Origin: Myxococcales bacterium | GTDB lineage: Bacteria > Myxococcota_A > Polyangia > Haliangiales > Haliangiaceae | Direction of reading: 5' to 3' | Assembly: GCA_016717005.1 (NCBI GenBank) | Contig: JADJUF010000007.1 | Span: 564,001 to 628,000 of the forward strand | DNA length: 64,000 bases | Shown: in pieces, positions 47,249 to 57,072 of the stretch | How the letters are laid out: each line of letters opens with the position of its first letter | How positions within the stretch are numbered: the first letter of the stretch is position 1 | Notes under the pieces: model-generated | Seen by the model: only the letters and a program-made list of their open reading frames with translations | What the model was told of the DNA's origin: nothing | Databases searched by the model: none | Translations under genes and position numbers: made by a program

Positions 47249-48446
47249 GGCTTCCCTGCGCGCGGCGCCGGCTTCGACGTGATGATCGCGGGCCCGGTCT
47301 TGTTCGGGTTGACGCGGGCGAGGCCCTTGTCGGTGATCACGAACTCGATCGGCTCCGGCCTGCGCGTGTTCGGCTCCTCCATCGTTACCAGGAAGAAGCC
47401 GTAGCGCTGGTAGCACTTCTTGGCCTGGACGTGCGGCGGCTGCTCGCGCTCGCGGCCCTCCTTGTCGTCGGTGATGGGCAGGCTGGAGCTGATCAGGTAC
47501 GCGTCGGGCCGGCCCATCTTCAGGAGCCCGAGCACCCCTGGCTTCGGGGTGGTCTCGATGTCGCCCTTCTCGTCGCTCAGCGCCTTGTAGCTGCAGTGGT
47601 GCGGGATGCTGAACAGATCCCAGGCGAGCCGGTCCTCCCGCTTGTGATACCTGGTGATCGCGACGATGTCCTCCGAGCACGGCCCAGTCGGAGTCTCCGA
47701 TCGCGAGGCAGTCGACGACACAGGCACCGACCCGGAACCGGACGTTGAAGATCAGCGCGCAGCTGTTGCGCATGTCGTCACCCCTCATCGACGTGCTTGA
47801 CGAACGGCGAGTGACAGAAGAACTCGACGCCGTCGACGTCCAGCGTGAACCCAGGCAACGACCCGGCTGGCGTCAGTGATCAGTGCTTCCGCCGCCCGAA
47901 TGGGATGTCCTCGTCGAGGAACCACCGCTTCAGCTGGTCGGGCTTCGAGAACACACGGATGCCCTTGCCGACGCGGAGCCGGTGACGAGCCTCGTCGCGC
48001 CAGATCACCCACTCGGCGCCCCGGTCAGCGTGCGTACCCTTCTCGAGCAGCATCGCCGCCGGCACCCAGAGCTCGTCGATCTTGACGCGGTCGCCTCCCT
48101 GGTACTTGGCAGCGTGGTCGAGGACGAAGAAGTCGGTGCTGCCGTGGATGTGGTCGGAGTCGCCGTGCGTCAGGGCGACGACGTCGAAGGACGTCTTGTT
48201 CGCGCTCTTCAACTCGTCGCGGAGCCGAGCCGCGAGGTTGATCTCCGGAATTCCAGGGGTCTCGCACTTGGCGAGGTGACGGAAGTCGAGGAGGATCCTC
48301 TTGCCGTTGTCGAGAATGATCTGGCTCGTGTCGCCGTTGCCGACCGGATAGAAGGTGATGCGGTGTTCGCGGCTGCCCGCAGGTAGGGCCTCAAGTTCGC
48401 AATCGATCCCCGAGGTGCGTCGGAAAGACTTCCGACTTTCCGTCAG
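47236..48446 (-). CDS. metallo-beta-lactamase fold hydrolase, ComEC-type, with frameshifts
   Basis: The reconstructed protein has about 400 residues. The N-terminal part contains YPVGNGDTSQIILDNGKR, the metal motif THGDSDHIHGS and an FFVLDHAAKY stretch. The C-terminal part has VRFRVGACVVDCLAIGDSDW and PHHCSYKALSDE, which correspond to the second half of the fold (HHxSxxS). An in-frame stop near 47880 and frame changes near 47780 and 47690 break it; each looks correctable by single-base changes. The start is unclear: CTG 48444-48446 overlaps the response-regulator stop. It lacks the SH3 unit of the second MBL. The substrate is probably a nucleic acid or nucleotide. Confidence 0.7.
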
Positions 48447-49298
48447 GGTTTCCCAGACAGCGCCTCTTGAAGCGCCAGTGCCAGCTCCTTGATGTCGTGG
48501 TCGCCGATCTTGAGCAACGTATCAAAGGCGCACTCGCCGATCGTGACGTCGTCGCGCAGCCAGTACTCGCCGCCGTGCTCGTTGACGAGGATGTCGACCC
48601 CCTCGCCGAGCGCCGGCACGAGCGCGTCCCGAAGGACCGAGGCCTGTTTGAAGCCCTGATCGCTCTCGTAGCCTAGGTCCACCTTGTGCACCCTGGCCCC
48701 CTTGACCTTCGCAATCATCAACCGCAAAAGCAATCGGAGGTTGACGTTTGTAAGCGTCGTGGTCCCGGCGCCGATGTTCACTCGGGTGCGCGTCTTCGTT
48801 CGCTCGCCGAGGATCGAGATGACGAGCGTCGGCGCGGTTGCGAGGCGCGTTGGCGGCGTGCATTGGCTGTGCTTCAAGCGACCAACGCGCTTCGAGCGCC
48901 TCGCGCAAACGCGCTGTCACGAGCACTTCTCGAGCGGCTTCTGGAGCACGACCGGCCCATCCTTCATGACCTGAACTGCGGGTTCCGCCTCTCGCGTGGC
49001 CGCTGACGACGATGATCGGGACGCTGTGGAAGCCGCCGACGTAGTCCGGATGCCGCCGCCTGACCTCGCGGACGATGCCGCTGCCCGCTGCGACCGTTCC
49101 TCGGATCGAGTCAGGCGAGACCTTGATCTGGAGATCGAGCACGGCGAAGCAGATCGTCGTTCGGTCTAGCTCCGCGAGCGCGTCGGCGGCGTTGTCGAAG
49201 ACGATAGGCTCGCCGTCGAGCGCTCGGACGATCTCGCAGAGATCCTCGGCGGTCGCCTTCTCGTCCTCGACCACGAGCACGCGATGGCGGCCGCTCAC
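48443..49298 (-). CDS. response regulator with winged-helix-like C-terminal domain, frameshifted
   Basis: GTG 49298 overlaps the histidine kinase stop (GTGA). The receiver domain is clear: HRVLVVEDEKATAEDLCEIV with acidic pair, the phospho-acceptor in FAVLDLQI, VSGHAR and, in another frame, VLQKPLEK with the conserved lysine. After further frame changes near 49000 and 48900 the chain continues with a C-terminal domain (TLVISILGERTKTRTRVNIG, ASVLRDALVPALGEGVDI, EYWLRDDVTIG) that looks like a winged-helix or related output domain. Total about 285 residues. It should be phosphorylated by the kinase encoded just upstream and control this operon or another target. Confidence 0.72.
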
Positions 49299-50412
49299 GT
49301 GCGCTCCCCGGGTCGCTGCCTCAGCAGGATCACTCGGACCTTGGTTCCTGTGCCCTTCTGGCTCTCCAAGGTGAGTGCCCCACCGTGCTCGGACTCGACA
49401 ATCTTGACTGCGAGCGGGAGTCCGAATCCCGTGCCGCTCTCCTTGCTCGTCGCGAACAGCACGGTCGCATCCGCGAGCCGCTCCGCGCTCATCCCGCAGC
49501 CATGGTCCTCGATCGTGATCACGACGCGTTGCTCGTCGGCGAGCGCGGACACTTCGATGGGTGAATTCTCGACGAGCCCGTCGTACGCCTCCAGCGCGTT
49601 CGCCAGGAGGTTCGTTAGCGCCTGCACCAGCCTCGAGCGGCACACGACCGCGTGCGGCTCGTTGGTCGCGTTCAAACGGATCTCCGGCGCGCTCCGGTGC
49701 GCGTCGCGGGCGATCGCCACGCTCTCTTCGACCACTTCTCGCAGGTTCTCCGAGGCGAACGTCAGGACAGGTGGAGCGGCGTACGCGCGCATGGCGTCAA
49801 GCACCGAGCGGACCCGGTTGACCCGGTGCTTCATCTTCGTCGCTTCCTCTACCAGCACGGTCCGCGGCTCCTTCTCGTCGCCGAGACGGAGCACGAGTCG
49901 GTCGGCCGAGGTGGCGAGCGGGAGAGCAGCCGCGCGACCTCGTGGTACAGCTCGCGCGCGAACGTATGCGCGATGTGCTCGGCGGCCCGCTTGACGGCGA
50001 TGCGGGCGCGCGCGCCGAATCGCGCTTCGATATCGTCCAACGTCGCGTTGATCCGGGTCCTCGTGCCTTGCCGAACGCGCTCGCGCTGCCCCCAATCGCG
50101 GCGCTCTCAGCGCAGCGGTTCTCGGCGGCCTGGCGTACGCGCGTTGTGATCGGCGGCGAGCCCTCGGGCCGAGCACGGGCGCGAACCCCGCGTGCTGCGT
50201 CTTCGCGGCCGCCGTGCCGACGCCTCGACGAACCTCCCACTTTCGGATGAGAGGCGAGCGCCACGAGCTTCTCGACAACAGCGTCCACGGCGCCGTCACC
50301 TGGCGTGACCGACGCCAGCCACGCCGTCGCTGCCGTCACGCCGTCGAGCACGGTCCTCCAATCGGTCGCGCCGAGGGCCGCGACCAGCTCGTCGATCGCG
50401 GGTTGCGTGTCA
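49295..50412 (-). CDS. soluble HEAT-repeat histidine kinase, frameshifted
   Basis: The C-terminal part is intact: N box LVQALTNLLANALEAYDG, G1 EDHGCGMS and G2 ESGTGFGLPLAVKIV, ending at 49295. A dimerisation and phospho-acceptor segment precedes it (FARELYHEVARLL, a likely H box). In front, pieces in different frames spell HEAT-like helices (VVEKLVALASHPKWEVRRG, ARVRQAAENR). The breaks near 50250, 50110 and 49925 look like single-base indels. No membrane helix is visible, so the sensor is probably cytosolic and reads protein or nucleic-acid binding. The start is unresolved; it should lie near 50410, where the ATPase stops. Confidence 0.7.
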
Positions 50413-52320
50413 GTGCCCGTAGCGGTGCTTCCTCTGCAAGAACGCTTCGCGTCCGCCCTCCAAGATCGTCTCGATGTCGTCCTTGCACTCATCGACCGAT
50501 CCGCATTTCCGGAGGCGGGCCTTCTGGCCGTCTGACTCGAGGACGAAGACGCGCTCCGCCTCGCCGAGCACCGGGATGTTCGGGTTGTGCGTCACGAAGA
50601 TGACCTGCCGCGCTCCCTTTACCGCGCGCAACGCCTTCACGACGGTGTCGTAGATGAAGGCGTTGTCGAGGTTGTCCTCGGGCTGGTCGATCAGTAACGG
50701 ACGCTCGCTCTGCACGAGGAGGATAGGCAGGATCGTCGTGCAGCGCTGGCCGGTCGAGAGGTTCGGCGACTCCTTGTACGTGTCGCCGTCGAGGAGTTCG
50801 ATACAGGGTACGTCATCGAGGTCGACCGACTCGATGTCGTACGCCGTGCCGTCGGCTCGGAGCGTATCGAGCACGCGCCGGGTCTTCTCCTGATCGAAGC
50901 TCGTGCGTTCCGAGACGAGTCCGACGTTTCCGGCCATCGCTTCCCGCGCGAGCTCACCGGGGAGGAATGCCTGGGTCAGGCGTTCCGCGACCCCTCTGTA
51001 CGGCAGCCCCTTCAGCGCTTTGGTGATGGCGTCGCGATACTGCTTAGAGTCCGCAGCCTGCGAGATCGAGACACGGATGCTCTTGAACTGGTGACTCAGG
51101 CGATCGGCGACGCCCTTGCGGGCGGCAAACCGGCGATCCCGGAACTCCGAGATCCGGTCGAGCATCTCGTTCCGCTTGCCGGCGACACCCATCCGCAGCG
51201 TTTCCTTCGCTTCGTGCAGCTTCGCCGCCGCGATCGCCTCAGCATGGTTCTTCTGCAGGCCCGCGCGCTCAGCCGCCCGTCCACCTTCCTCTTCGATCTC
51301 CGCGAGAAACTTGCGGTAGTCGGCCTCCTGCATTCCGTGGCGGTCGGTGATCGAGGTCCTGTGGAGCTCGAGTCGGGCCCGGAGCGTTCCGCCGCTCGAG
51401 ACGGACTTCGTCGCCGCCGAGAGGACGAGTTCGAAAGCGCGGACGTCTGCCTCGAGCGCGGTGAGTAGATCGCTGTTGGTTCCCGACCTCATCGATGGAT
51501 CGAGCTGTACCTGCAGGGTCGTCTGGAAGGCCGTCACCGCCGATGCGATGCCGCTCGTCGCCGTCTCAGCGGCGATGGCCAGCTGTTCGACGACCTTGGA
51601 CTCGATGTCCCTGGCTGTCTTGCCGGCATGTGCGGCGTTGATTCTCGCCGCGTCGGTGCCGCTCGATAGCTCGAGGCCCTTGAGCCGCTCCGCGAGGATC
51701 GGCACATCCCCTGCTCGCGCTGCGAGATCCTGGATCTCGGTATCGAGCCGACGAAGTTCGCTTGTCGCCTGGTCGAGTTGGCGATGAAGCGCTTCCAGCT
51801 CGCGCGAGATATCCGAGGTGTCGTTCTCGACGAAACGATCGAGTAGCCCCAGCTGTGCCGCCGGGTTCGACGCGATGTCCTCGATCTCATTCTGACTGAA
51901 TACGTCGGCGCTGAAGATCTGATCGCGGTCGAGCGAAACCTGGACCGGCGCCCCCGCTTCATTCACGACCTGAACCGCATCGGCTGCGCCGCGCTCCGCG
52001 ACGTACCGCATCCCGTTCTTGGTCTTCAGCTGGACCTTCAACCGACCGCCGCCGAGGTTCGCCTTCACGAGGTTCTCGATCGCACGGTGGCGCTGGGCGT
52101 TTACCTTGGGGTCCGGCATCAACCCTAGCCCGTACCGCAAGAACTCGAGGAGCGTCGTCTTGCCGGTGCCGCGACCTCCGATGAAGCAGTTGAGCCCGTC
52201 GACGAATTCGAGCTCCTGGCCGGATAGGAATCCGCCGGTGATCTGAAGCCGGAGCACGGCGTGATGCGCCGGCGTGTTCGGTTTGATGAGCTCACAGTTC
52301 GTCCGCAACGACGTCGCCAC
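50410..52320 (-). CDS. RecF/SMC-like ABC ATPase with coiled coil
   Basis: The 636-residue protein begins at GTG 52320 in the frame given. The Walker A GGRGTGKTTLLEFL is near residue 49, the coiled coil covers about residues 170-420, the ABC signature is LSTGQRCT near 525, and Walker B PLLIDQPEDNLDN is near 548. The IDQPEDNLDN wording is typical of TrlF-like/SbcC-type defence ATPases rather than housekeeping RecF. The frame remains open upstream to a TGA before 52360, with no good start, so the N-terminus may extend. It is the first gene of the six-gene operon and starts next to an IS3 remnant. It likely senses or clamps nucleic acid. Confidence 0.88.
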   Translation of the reverse strand: MATSLRTNCELIKPNTPAHHAVLRLQITGGFLSGQELEFVDGLNCFIGGRGTGKTTLLEFLRYGLGLMPDPKVNAQRHRAIENLVKANLGGGRLKVQLKTKNGMRYVAERGAADAVQVVNEAGAPVQVSLDRDQIFSADVFSQNEIEDIASNPAAQLGLLDRFVENDTSDISRELEALHRQLDQATSELRRLDTEIQDLAARAGDVPILAERLKGLELSSGTDAARINAAHAGKTARDIESKVVEQLAIAAETATSGIASAVTAFQTTLQVQLDPSMRSGTNSDLLTALEADVRAFELVLSAATKSVSSGGTLRARLELHRTSITDRHGMQEADYRKFLAEIEEEGGRAAERAGLQKNHAEAIAAAKLHEAKETLRMGVAGKRNEMLDRISEFRDRRFAARKGVADRLSHQFKSIRVSISQAADSKQYRDAITKALKGLPYRGVAERLTQAFLPGELAREAMAGNVGLVSERTSFDQEKTRRVLDTLRADGTAYDIESVDLDDVPCIELLDGDTYKESPNLSTGQRCTTILPILLVQSERPLLIDQPEDNLDNAFIYDTVVKALRAVKGARQVIFVTHNPNIPVLGEAERVFVLESDGQKARLRKCGSVDECKDDIETILEGGREAFLQRKHRYGH

Positions 52321-52384
52321 GTCGCCATCCGGCCCTGCCGAGATGTCAACAAAGGACAGGTCGTCGCCTCACGTGTAGCGTATA

Positions 52385-52825
52385 TGGGAGCCAGAGCTTG
52401 ATCCACTCCCGTGGACACATTCCGAGAGACGGATACTGTGTCGAAGGAAACCAAGCGCGGGAGCGGACGGGTCGGCAGGGCAAGCGCCGGCAGTACACGG
52501 ATGAGTTCAAGGCCGGGGCCGTGCGTCTGGTCCTGGACGAGGGCAAGAGCGTGGGCCAGGTCGCGCGCGACCTCGACCTGACGCCGTCGGCGCTGGGCGG
52601 CCGGGTCAAGCAGGCCCGGGCCGATCGCAGCAAGGGCAAGGCCGGGCTCACCACCGAGGAGCGGGCCGAGCTGGCCGCGCTCCGCAAGGATCTCCGGGTC
52701 GTGAAGATGGAGCGCGACATCCTGGGCAAGGCCTTCTTCGCGAAGGAGAACGCACGAAGTTCGCGTTCATCCTGGCGGAGAGGGCCTGCTGGCCGATCGC
52801 GGTGATGAGTACCGCCCCTGCGAAC
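52385..52825 (+). mobile_element. truncated IS3-family insertion sequence (OrfA and first codons of OrfB)
   Basis: A frame from about 52440 to 52805 contains an IS3-type OrfA (GKRRQYTDEFKAGAVRLVLDEG, helix-turn-helix SVGQVARDLDLTPSALGGRV, and a leucine-zipper-like end ELAALRKDLRVVKMERDILGKA). The bases just after it read KFAFILAERACWPIAVMS, the normal OrfB beginning, before the element breaks off. The sequence then joins directly to the 3' end of the PA-IL-like gene. The left end near 52385-52430 has no clear inverted repeat. The element is inactive and sits between two defence-like operons. Confidence 0.8.
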
Positions 52826-54120
52826 TCAGTCGCACCCCAGCCGCGCATTCGGGTTCGCCCACTCTTCGGGTTTGGGGCCGCGGGTAAAGATCCGGATGTG
52901 GGCGCTGCCCTTTGTTGTCGGTGAACTTGCGGTCGTTGATGCCGACCCAGATGACGCCGGCAAAGGGGCTGACGACGCGGACACACGGCTGGACAGGGAG
53001 GACGACCAGCTTGCCTTGCTGGCCCACCAGGGCGACGGTCGAGCCGTGGGCCGTGCGGGGAAAGAGCGGCAGGTTGTAGTCCTGGAGACGGCCGTCGCTG
53101 AAGCCCGCGGGCCCGAGCTCTTTGTCGTTGTACGTGCCGATCTGCCAGGTGCCCGAGGCTTCGATGCGGACGATGTCGCCGGCGTTGACCGTGATGCCCC
53201 TGGCGGTCTCGCCGCCCGCGCTGGCCGCGAGGTCGAACTCGATCTTGCGGAGGCGGCCGTCGTGCGGCGTCGCGGAGACCTCGAGCAGGCTCAGCGGCGG
53301 GGCAGCGAGCGAGGCGAGCTCGCCGGTCGTCGCCATGGTGATGAGCTGGTCGCGGGAAAGGCGGACCGAGCCGATCTCCTCACCGCCCAGGGCGCCGTCG
53401 TCGTCGTCCAGGACGGCGAGCACCAGGCCCTGGGCCGGGATGGACTCGTCAGGGATGACGAACGAGTAGTTGAACTGGTGGGCCCGGCGGTCCGGCGCGA
53501 CGTAGCTCGTGTAGACCACCGGCCCGCTGCGGAGTTCGACCCGCAGGTCGGGCTCGCGCGGGTCGGTCTGGCGCTGCTTACCGCTGCCCAGCAGGTTGCA
53601 GGCGAGGCCGGCGATGGCGACCTCAGGTTGCACGACCGCGACGGCGCCGGCCACGTCGGCGCAGAGCTTCTTGTAGCTAGTCTCGGCGATGGGGCCGTCC
53701 CACTCGCGGCCGTCGGTGGCGACCCGGACCCGCTCGACCCGGAGCACGATCCGCTTGGGCATCTGCGGCGGCGGCGGCGGTGGCGGCTCCGCGGGGACGT
53801 TGGTGGCGGCGGCGCCAGCGGTGGCGGCGGCTGTGCGGGGCGAGGAGGCCTCGCTGCCCCCGCTCATGACCACGACCAGCAGCGCGCCCACGGCGACGGC
53901 GATGACCGCGCCAACGATGAAGTAGCGGCGCCGGGCGCCGGGGGCGGATATCAGCCTCGGGGATGTCGACTCGGCCGTCGTCGCGGCGGGCCGAGACGAC
54001 GCGCCCGCGGGCTGCGCGCCGGTCGCGAGTTGGTCAACGTCGACCTTCACACCACGCGGGACACGCGGCGATCGGCGCCACCGTCCGGCGATCAGCGCCG
54101 CAGCGCGGACAGAAAATCAT
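52826..54120 (-). CDS. zinc-ribbon membrane protein with C2-like and PA-IL (LecA)-like domains, two frameshifts
   Basis: ATG 54120 opens a zinc ribbon (FCPRCGADRR then CPA(C)G) whose frame changes near 54058 into that of GTG 54050. A transmembrane helix follows (YFIVGAVIAVAVGALLVVV) with a proline-rich linker. Next is a C2-like beta domain (PDLRVELRSGPVVYTSYV, VLAVLDDDDGALGGEEIG). The C-terminal 120 residues have the PA-IL/LecA pattern (GDIVRIEASGTWQIGTYNDK, PFAGVIWVGINDRKFTDN). A frame change near 52910 leads to the natural end, IRIFTRGPKPEEWANP. LecA-type domains bind galactose-like sugars. The protein is likely inserted in the membrane with the binding domain outside, or inside if the topology is reversed. 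Confidence 0.7.
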
Positions 54121-54361
54121 CTCTCACCCCACCTCGCACCGTACTCCGCGTCGCACGAAGACGTCTATCACCCCGATTGGGTCATGGTCGGGGTGTCTTG
54201 GGGTAGCGATGGCGCGCGAGATTTGCCGGAAGCGAACGCAATCCGGAGTGGAGAGATCTTCTCTCCCGTTTCTCGCCGTGAGCTAGCGAACCTGTCAGCG
54301 GCCTCGGCTAGGGTGACGGCGACATGGAGCTGACGTCCCCGACGGTGGTGGGGTGGGCGAG

Positions 54362-57072
54362 ATGAGGATCTCCGTTTCAGCGCGGGTCCTCACGATGCCG
54401 ACGGTGTGCGTCTGTTGCGGCAACCCGGCGAACCAGTCGGTGCGCGCCACCTCGACCCGGATCGAAGGGAAGCGGGTGGTGCGGACCAAGACGTCGGCGT
54501 GGGAGTTCCCGCACTGCGCGTCGTGTGCAGCGCACGACAATGAGTGGCCCGCGGTCTCGGGTGGCGCGCTGGTCTGGCTGACGATCCTGACGATCGGCAT
54601 CTATCTCTACCTCTACATCAAGCGGCGGCGGCGGGCGCTGGGCATGCACGGTAGCGTGCGCGCCGCCGCGGTCGGCAGTCCGGTACATCGGGTGGTCCGG
54701 ATCGGTCCACCACTTCGATTTCCACGCACCTCGGTTCGTGCGCGAGTTCCTGATCGCAAACAAGTCCAAGATCGTAGAGGCCGAGCCGCGCGCGCTTGGG
54801 CTGCTCGAGGCGCCACAGCCCCCTGCTCCTGCTTGGGCGCCTCAGCCAGCTGCGGCTGCAGCGTGGGCGCCGCCCGCGCTGGTGGCGTCGCCACGACAGT
54901 ACGCGCCGCCCGCGCCGGTCGCGCCCCCAGCCCAGCCGCCATTGCGGACGCCCCCGAGCCCGGCGCAGACCAGCGCGCGGCGAGTCCTGCCGGCTGCTGC
55001 GAGTGGGCCGGTGACGCAATTCCTGGGAAGGGGGACAGCGCCGCGGTCGCGGGCCGGATGTTGATCGAGCCCTTGACGTACGTTGCGTCGGGTGACGTGC
55101 CCTCCGCGAGCGCGATCGTCTTGACGGCGCCGGTCGGCGACAGTCGGCTCGCGTCGCCGCTGCCGTACTGGCCGTCGTATGGGGCGGCGAGCCCAGCGCA
55201 GCGGGCTGTCTACCTCGACTGGCTGGCAGGCGTACGGGCCGACCCGGCGGTGCCCATCGGCTACGTGTTCATCTACTTCTATGGGCTCGAGCAGCGCGTG
55301 CTGGTCGACGACTGCGACCACGTCGAAGTGCGCGCCGAGCTGCGGCGCTTGCTCAGTGTTTACGGCGGGGACGCGTCGTTCTCGGCCACGCGCAGCGACT
55401 GTTGCCGTTCATGGCGGTGCCGCGGTTGCATCGACTCAGCGGAGGACGAGCTGCGGTCCGAGTTGTCCCCAACGTCGGGATGACCCGACGGCGATGTCGG
55501 CGGTCCTAGCCTGGTACCACATGCACGAACGCCCGCTGCCGGCTGACTACGCCGCGGTGGTGGCACGTTCGCGGGAGGGCGCCAAGCGCGGCGTCGTCGT
55601 GCAGCGCTCCGGGCGCGAACTCGCGGATCTGTTCGCGATCCGGTACCGGGAGAAGTTTGAGGCCGGGCTGGTGCTCCAAGTCGCGAAGCGCCCGGAGCTG
55701 ATCACCTACCGCCCGGCGAGCGCGACGCTCGCGATGTCCCGGCAGGAGATCCGGAGCGGCGCTCCCCACGTGCTCGGGCGCAGCGCGCAGTTCAACCCGC
55801 TCGTGACGATCTGGAACGGCTGCATCGCGGACCTGAAGAAGGCCAGCACAGCCAAGCGCAACCCAACGGGAGAGGGGAGCCCACGGCGGCGGCGTGGGAG
55901 GCGCTGCCGCCGGAGTTGCGAGCTGAGTACGACCATCCGGCCCAGGACGCGTGGACACCCTCATCCAACGGGCCCGGCGACTCGAGCAGTACCACGTGGT
56001 CAAGGCCGGGGAGTTGGTCGCGCTTGGAGGTACGCGCCCTCCCGCGAGCGTCAGCGCGGTGCAGCTGCGGCAGGCCTGTGAAACCGCAGCGTTGCTGGGG
56101 TACGCGGTCGAACCCGACGCGCGCGTCGTCACCAAGAAGCGGACCGGCGAGAGCGAGATGCTGATCTGGCGCGTCGATGACACACGGCCAATGCCGGCAA
56201 CCACATGGCGATCGGTCCACACGATGCTGTCGCTGATGCTGTCCGTCGCCGCGGCCGATGGTGTGGTCGGGGCCGACGAGGTTAGCGTCGTCGCGTCCTT
56301 CATCGAGGAGCTGTTCGTGATGGATGACCTGATGCGCAGTCGTGTCGAGGCGTTGCGACACCTGATCACCCGTGGGCCGGCCAAGGCTGGCGCGATCGCT
56401 AAAACGTTGCAGACATCGCGCACCCGCGACGAGTTGCTCAAGATCGGCCGGGTCCTGGTTGCTGTGGCCGGAGCCGACGGCGTGATCTCTGACAACGAGC
56501 ATGCGTCGTTGCGCACCCTCTACAAAGGCCTCGGTCTGACGCCGGCCGAGCTCTCAGCGGCGGTGATCGCCTCGGGGGCTCAGCTGGCGAACGACGTGCC
56601 GGTTTCGGTTCAGCCGGCCGAAGCGCCTGCACCGGGCCAGCTGATCCCTCCCCCGCGCACAACTAAGGGCCCAGCGCTCGACAGCAAGGCGATCGCCGCC
56701 ATCCTCGCCGAGACGCGCGAGGTCGCCGCGCTGTTGTCGGCGGTGCTCGACAGCGACGACGATGAGAGCCCGGCGCCCACCGTGGCGGCCGCGCCGGGCG
56801 CGCCGGCGCCGACGGCAATGGCGGCGCCGGCGGCAGAGGGTATGTTCGCGACCCTCGACCTGCGCTACCAGACCATCGTGCAGCAACCGATCACGAAGCC
56901 GCACTGGTCGAGCGCCGAGGTTCGGACCATCGCGACCGGCGCCAAGCTGATGCCCGGCGCCATCGTCGAGACCGTCAACGCCTGGTCCGACGATCAACTC
57001 GGTGACTACCTCATCGACGAGAGCGACGGCTGGCAAATAAGGGCTGAGCTGCTGGAGAGGGCCACCGCATGA
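54362..57072 (+). CDS. TerB_N - TerB - TerB_C protein with N-terminal zinc/TM module, several frameshifts
   Basis: The reconstructed gene encodes about 900 residues. The N-terminus (from ATG 54362) has two cysteine pairs (CVCCGN, CASCAAHD) and one membrane helix (GALVWLTILTIGIYLYLYI). An alanine/proline-rich linker follows. TerB_N is recognisable by LIEPLTYVASGDV, PYWPSYGAASPAQRAVYLDWLAG and GYVFIYFYGLEQRVL. A central region (HMHERPLPADYAAVVARS) and a TerB core (SVAAADGVVGADEVSVVASFI, VAVAGADGVISDNEHASL) precede a TerB_C part ending near 57072. At least five frame breaks lie between 54650 and 55950; the last part (55951-57072) is intact. The stop overlaps the next start (ATGA). The domain set is known from stress and defence gene clusters. 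Confidence 0.78.
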
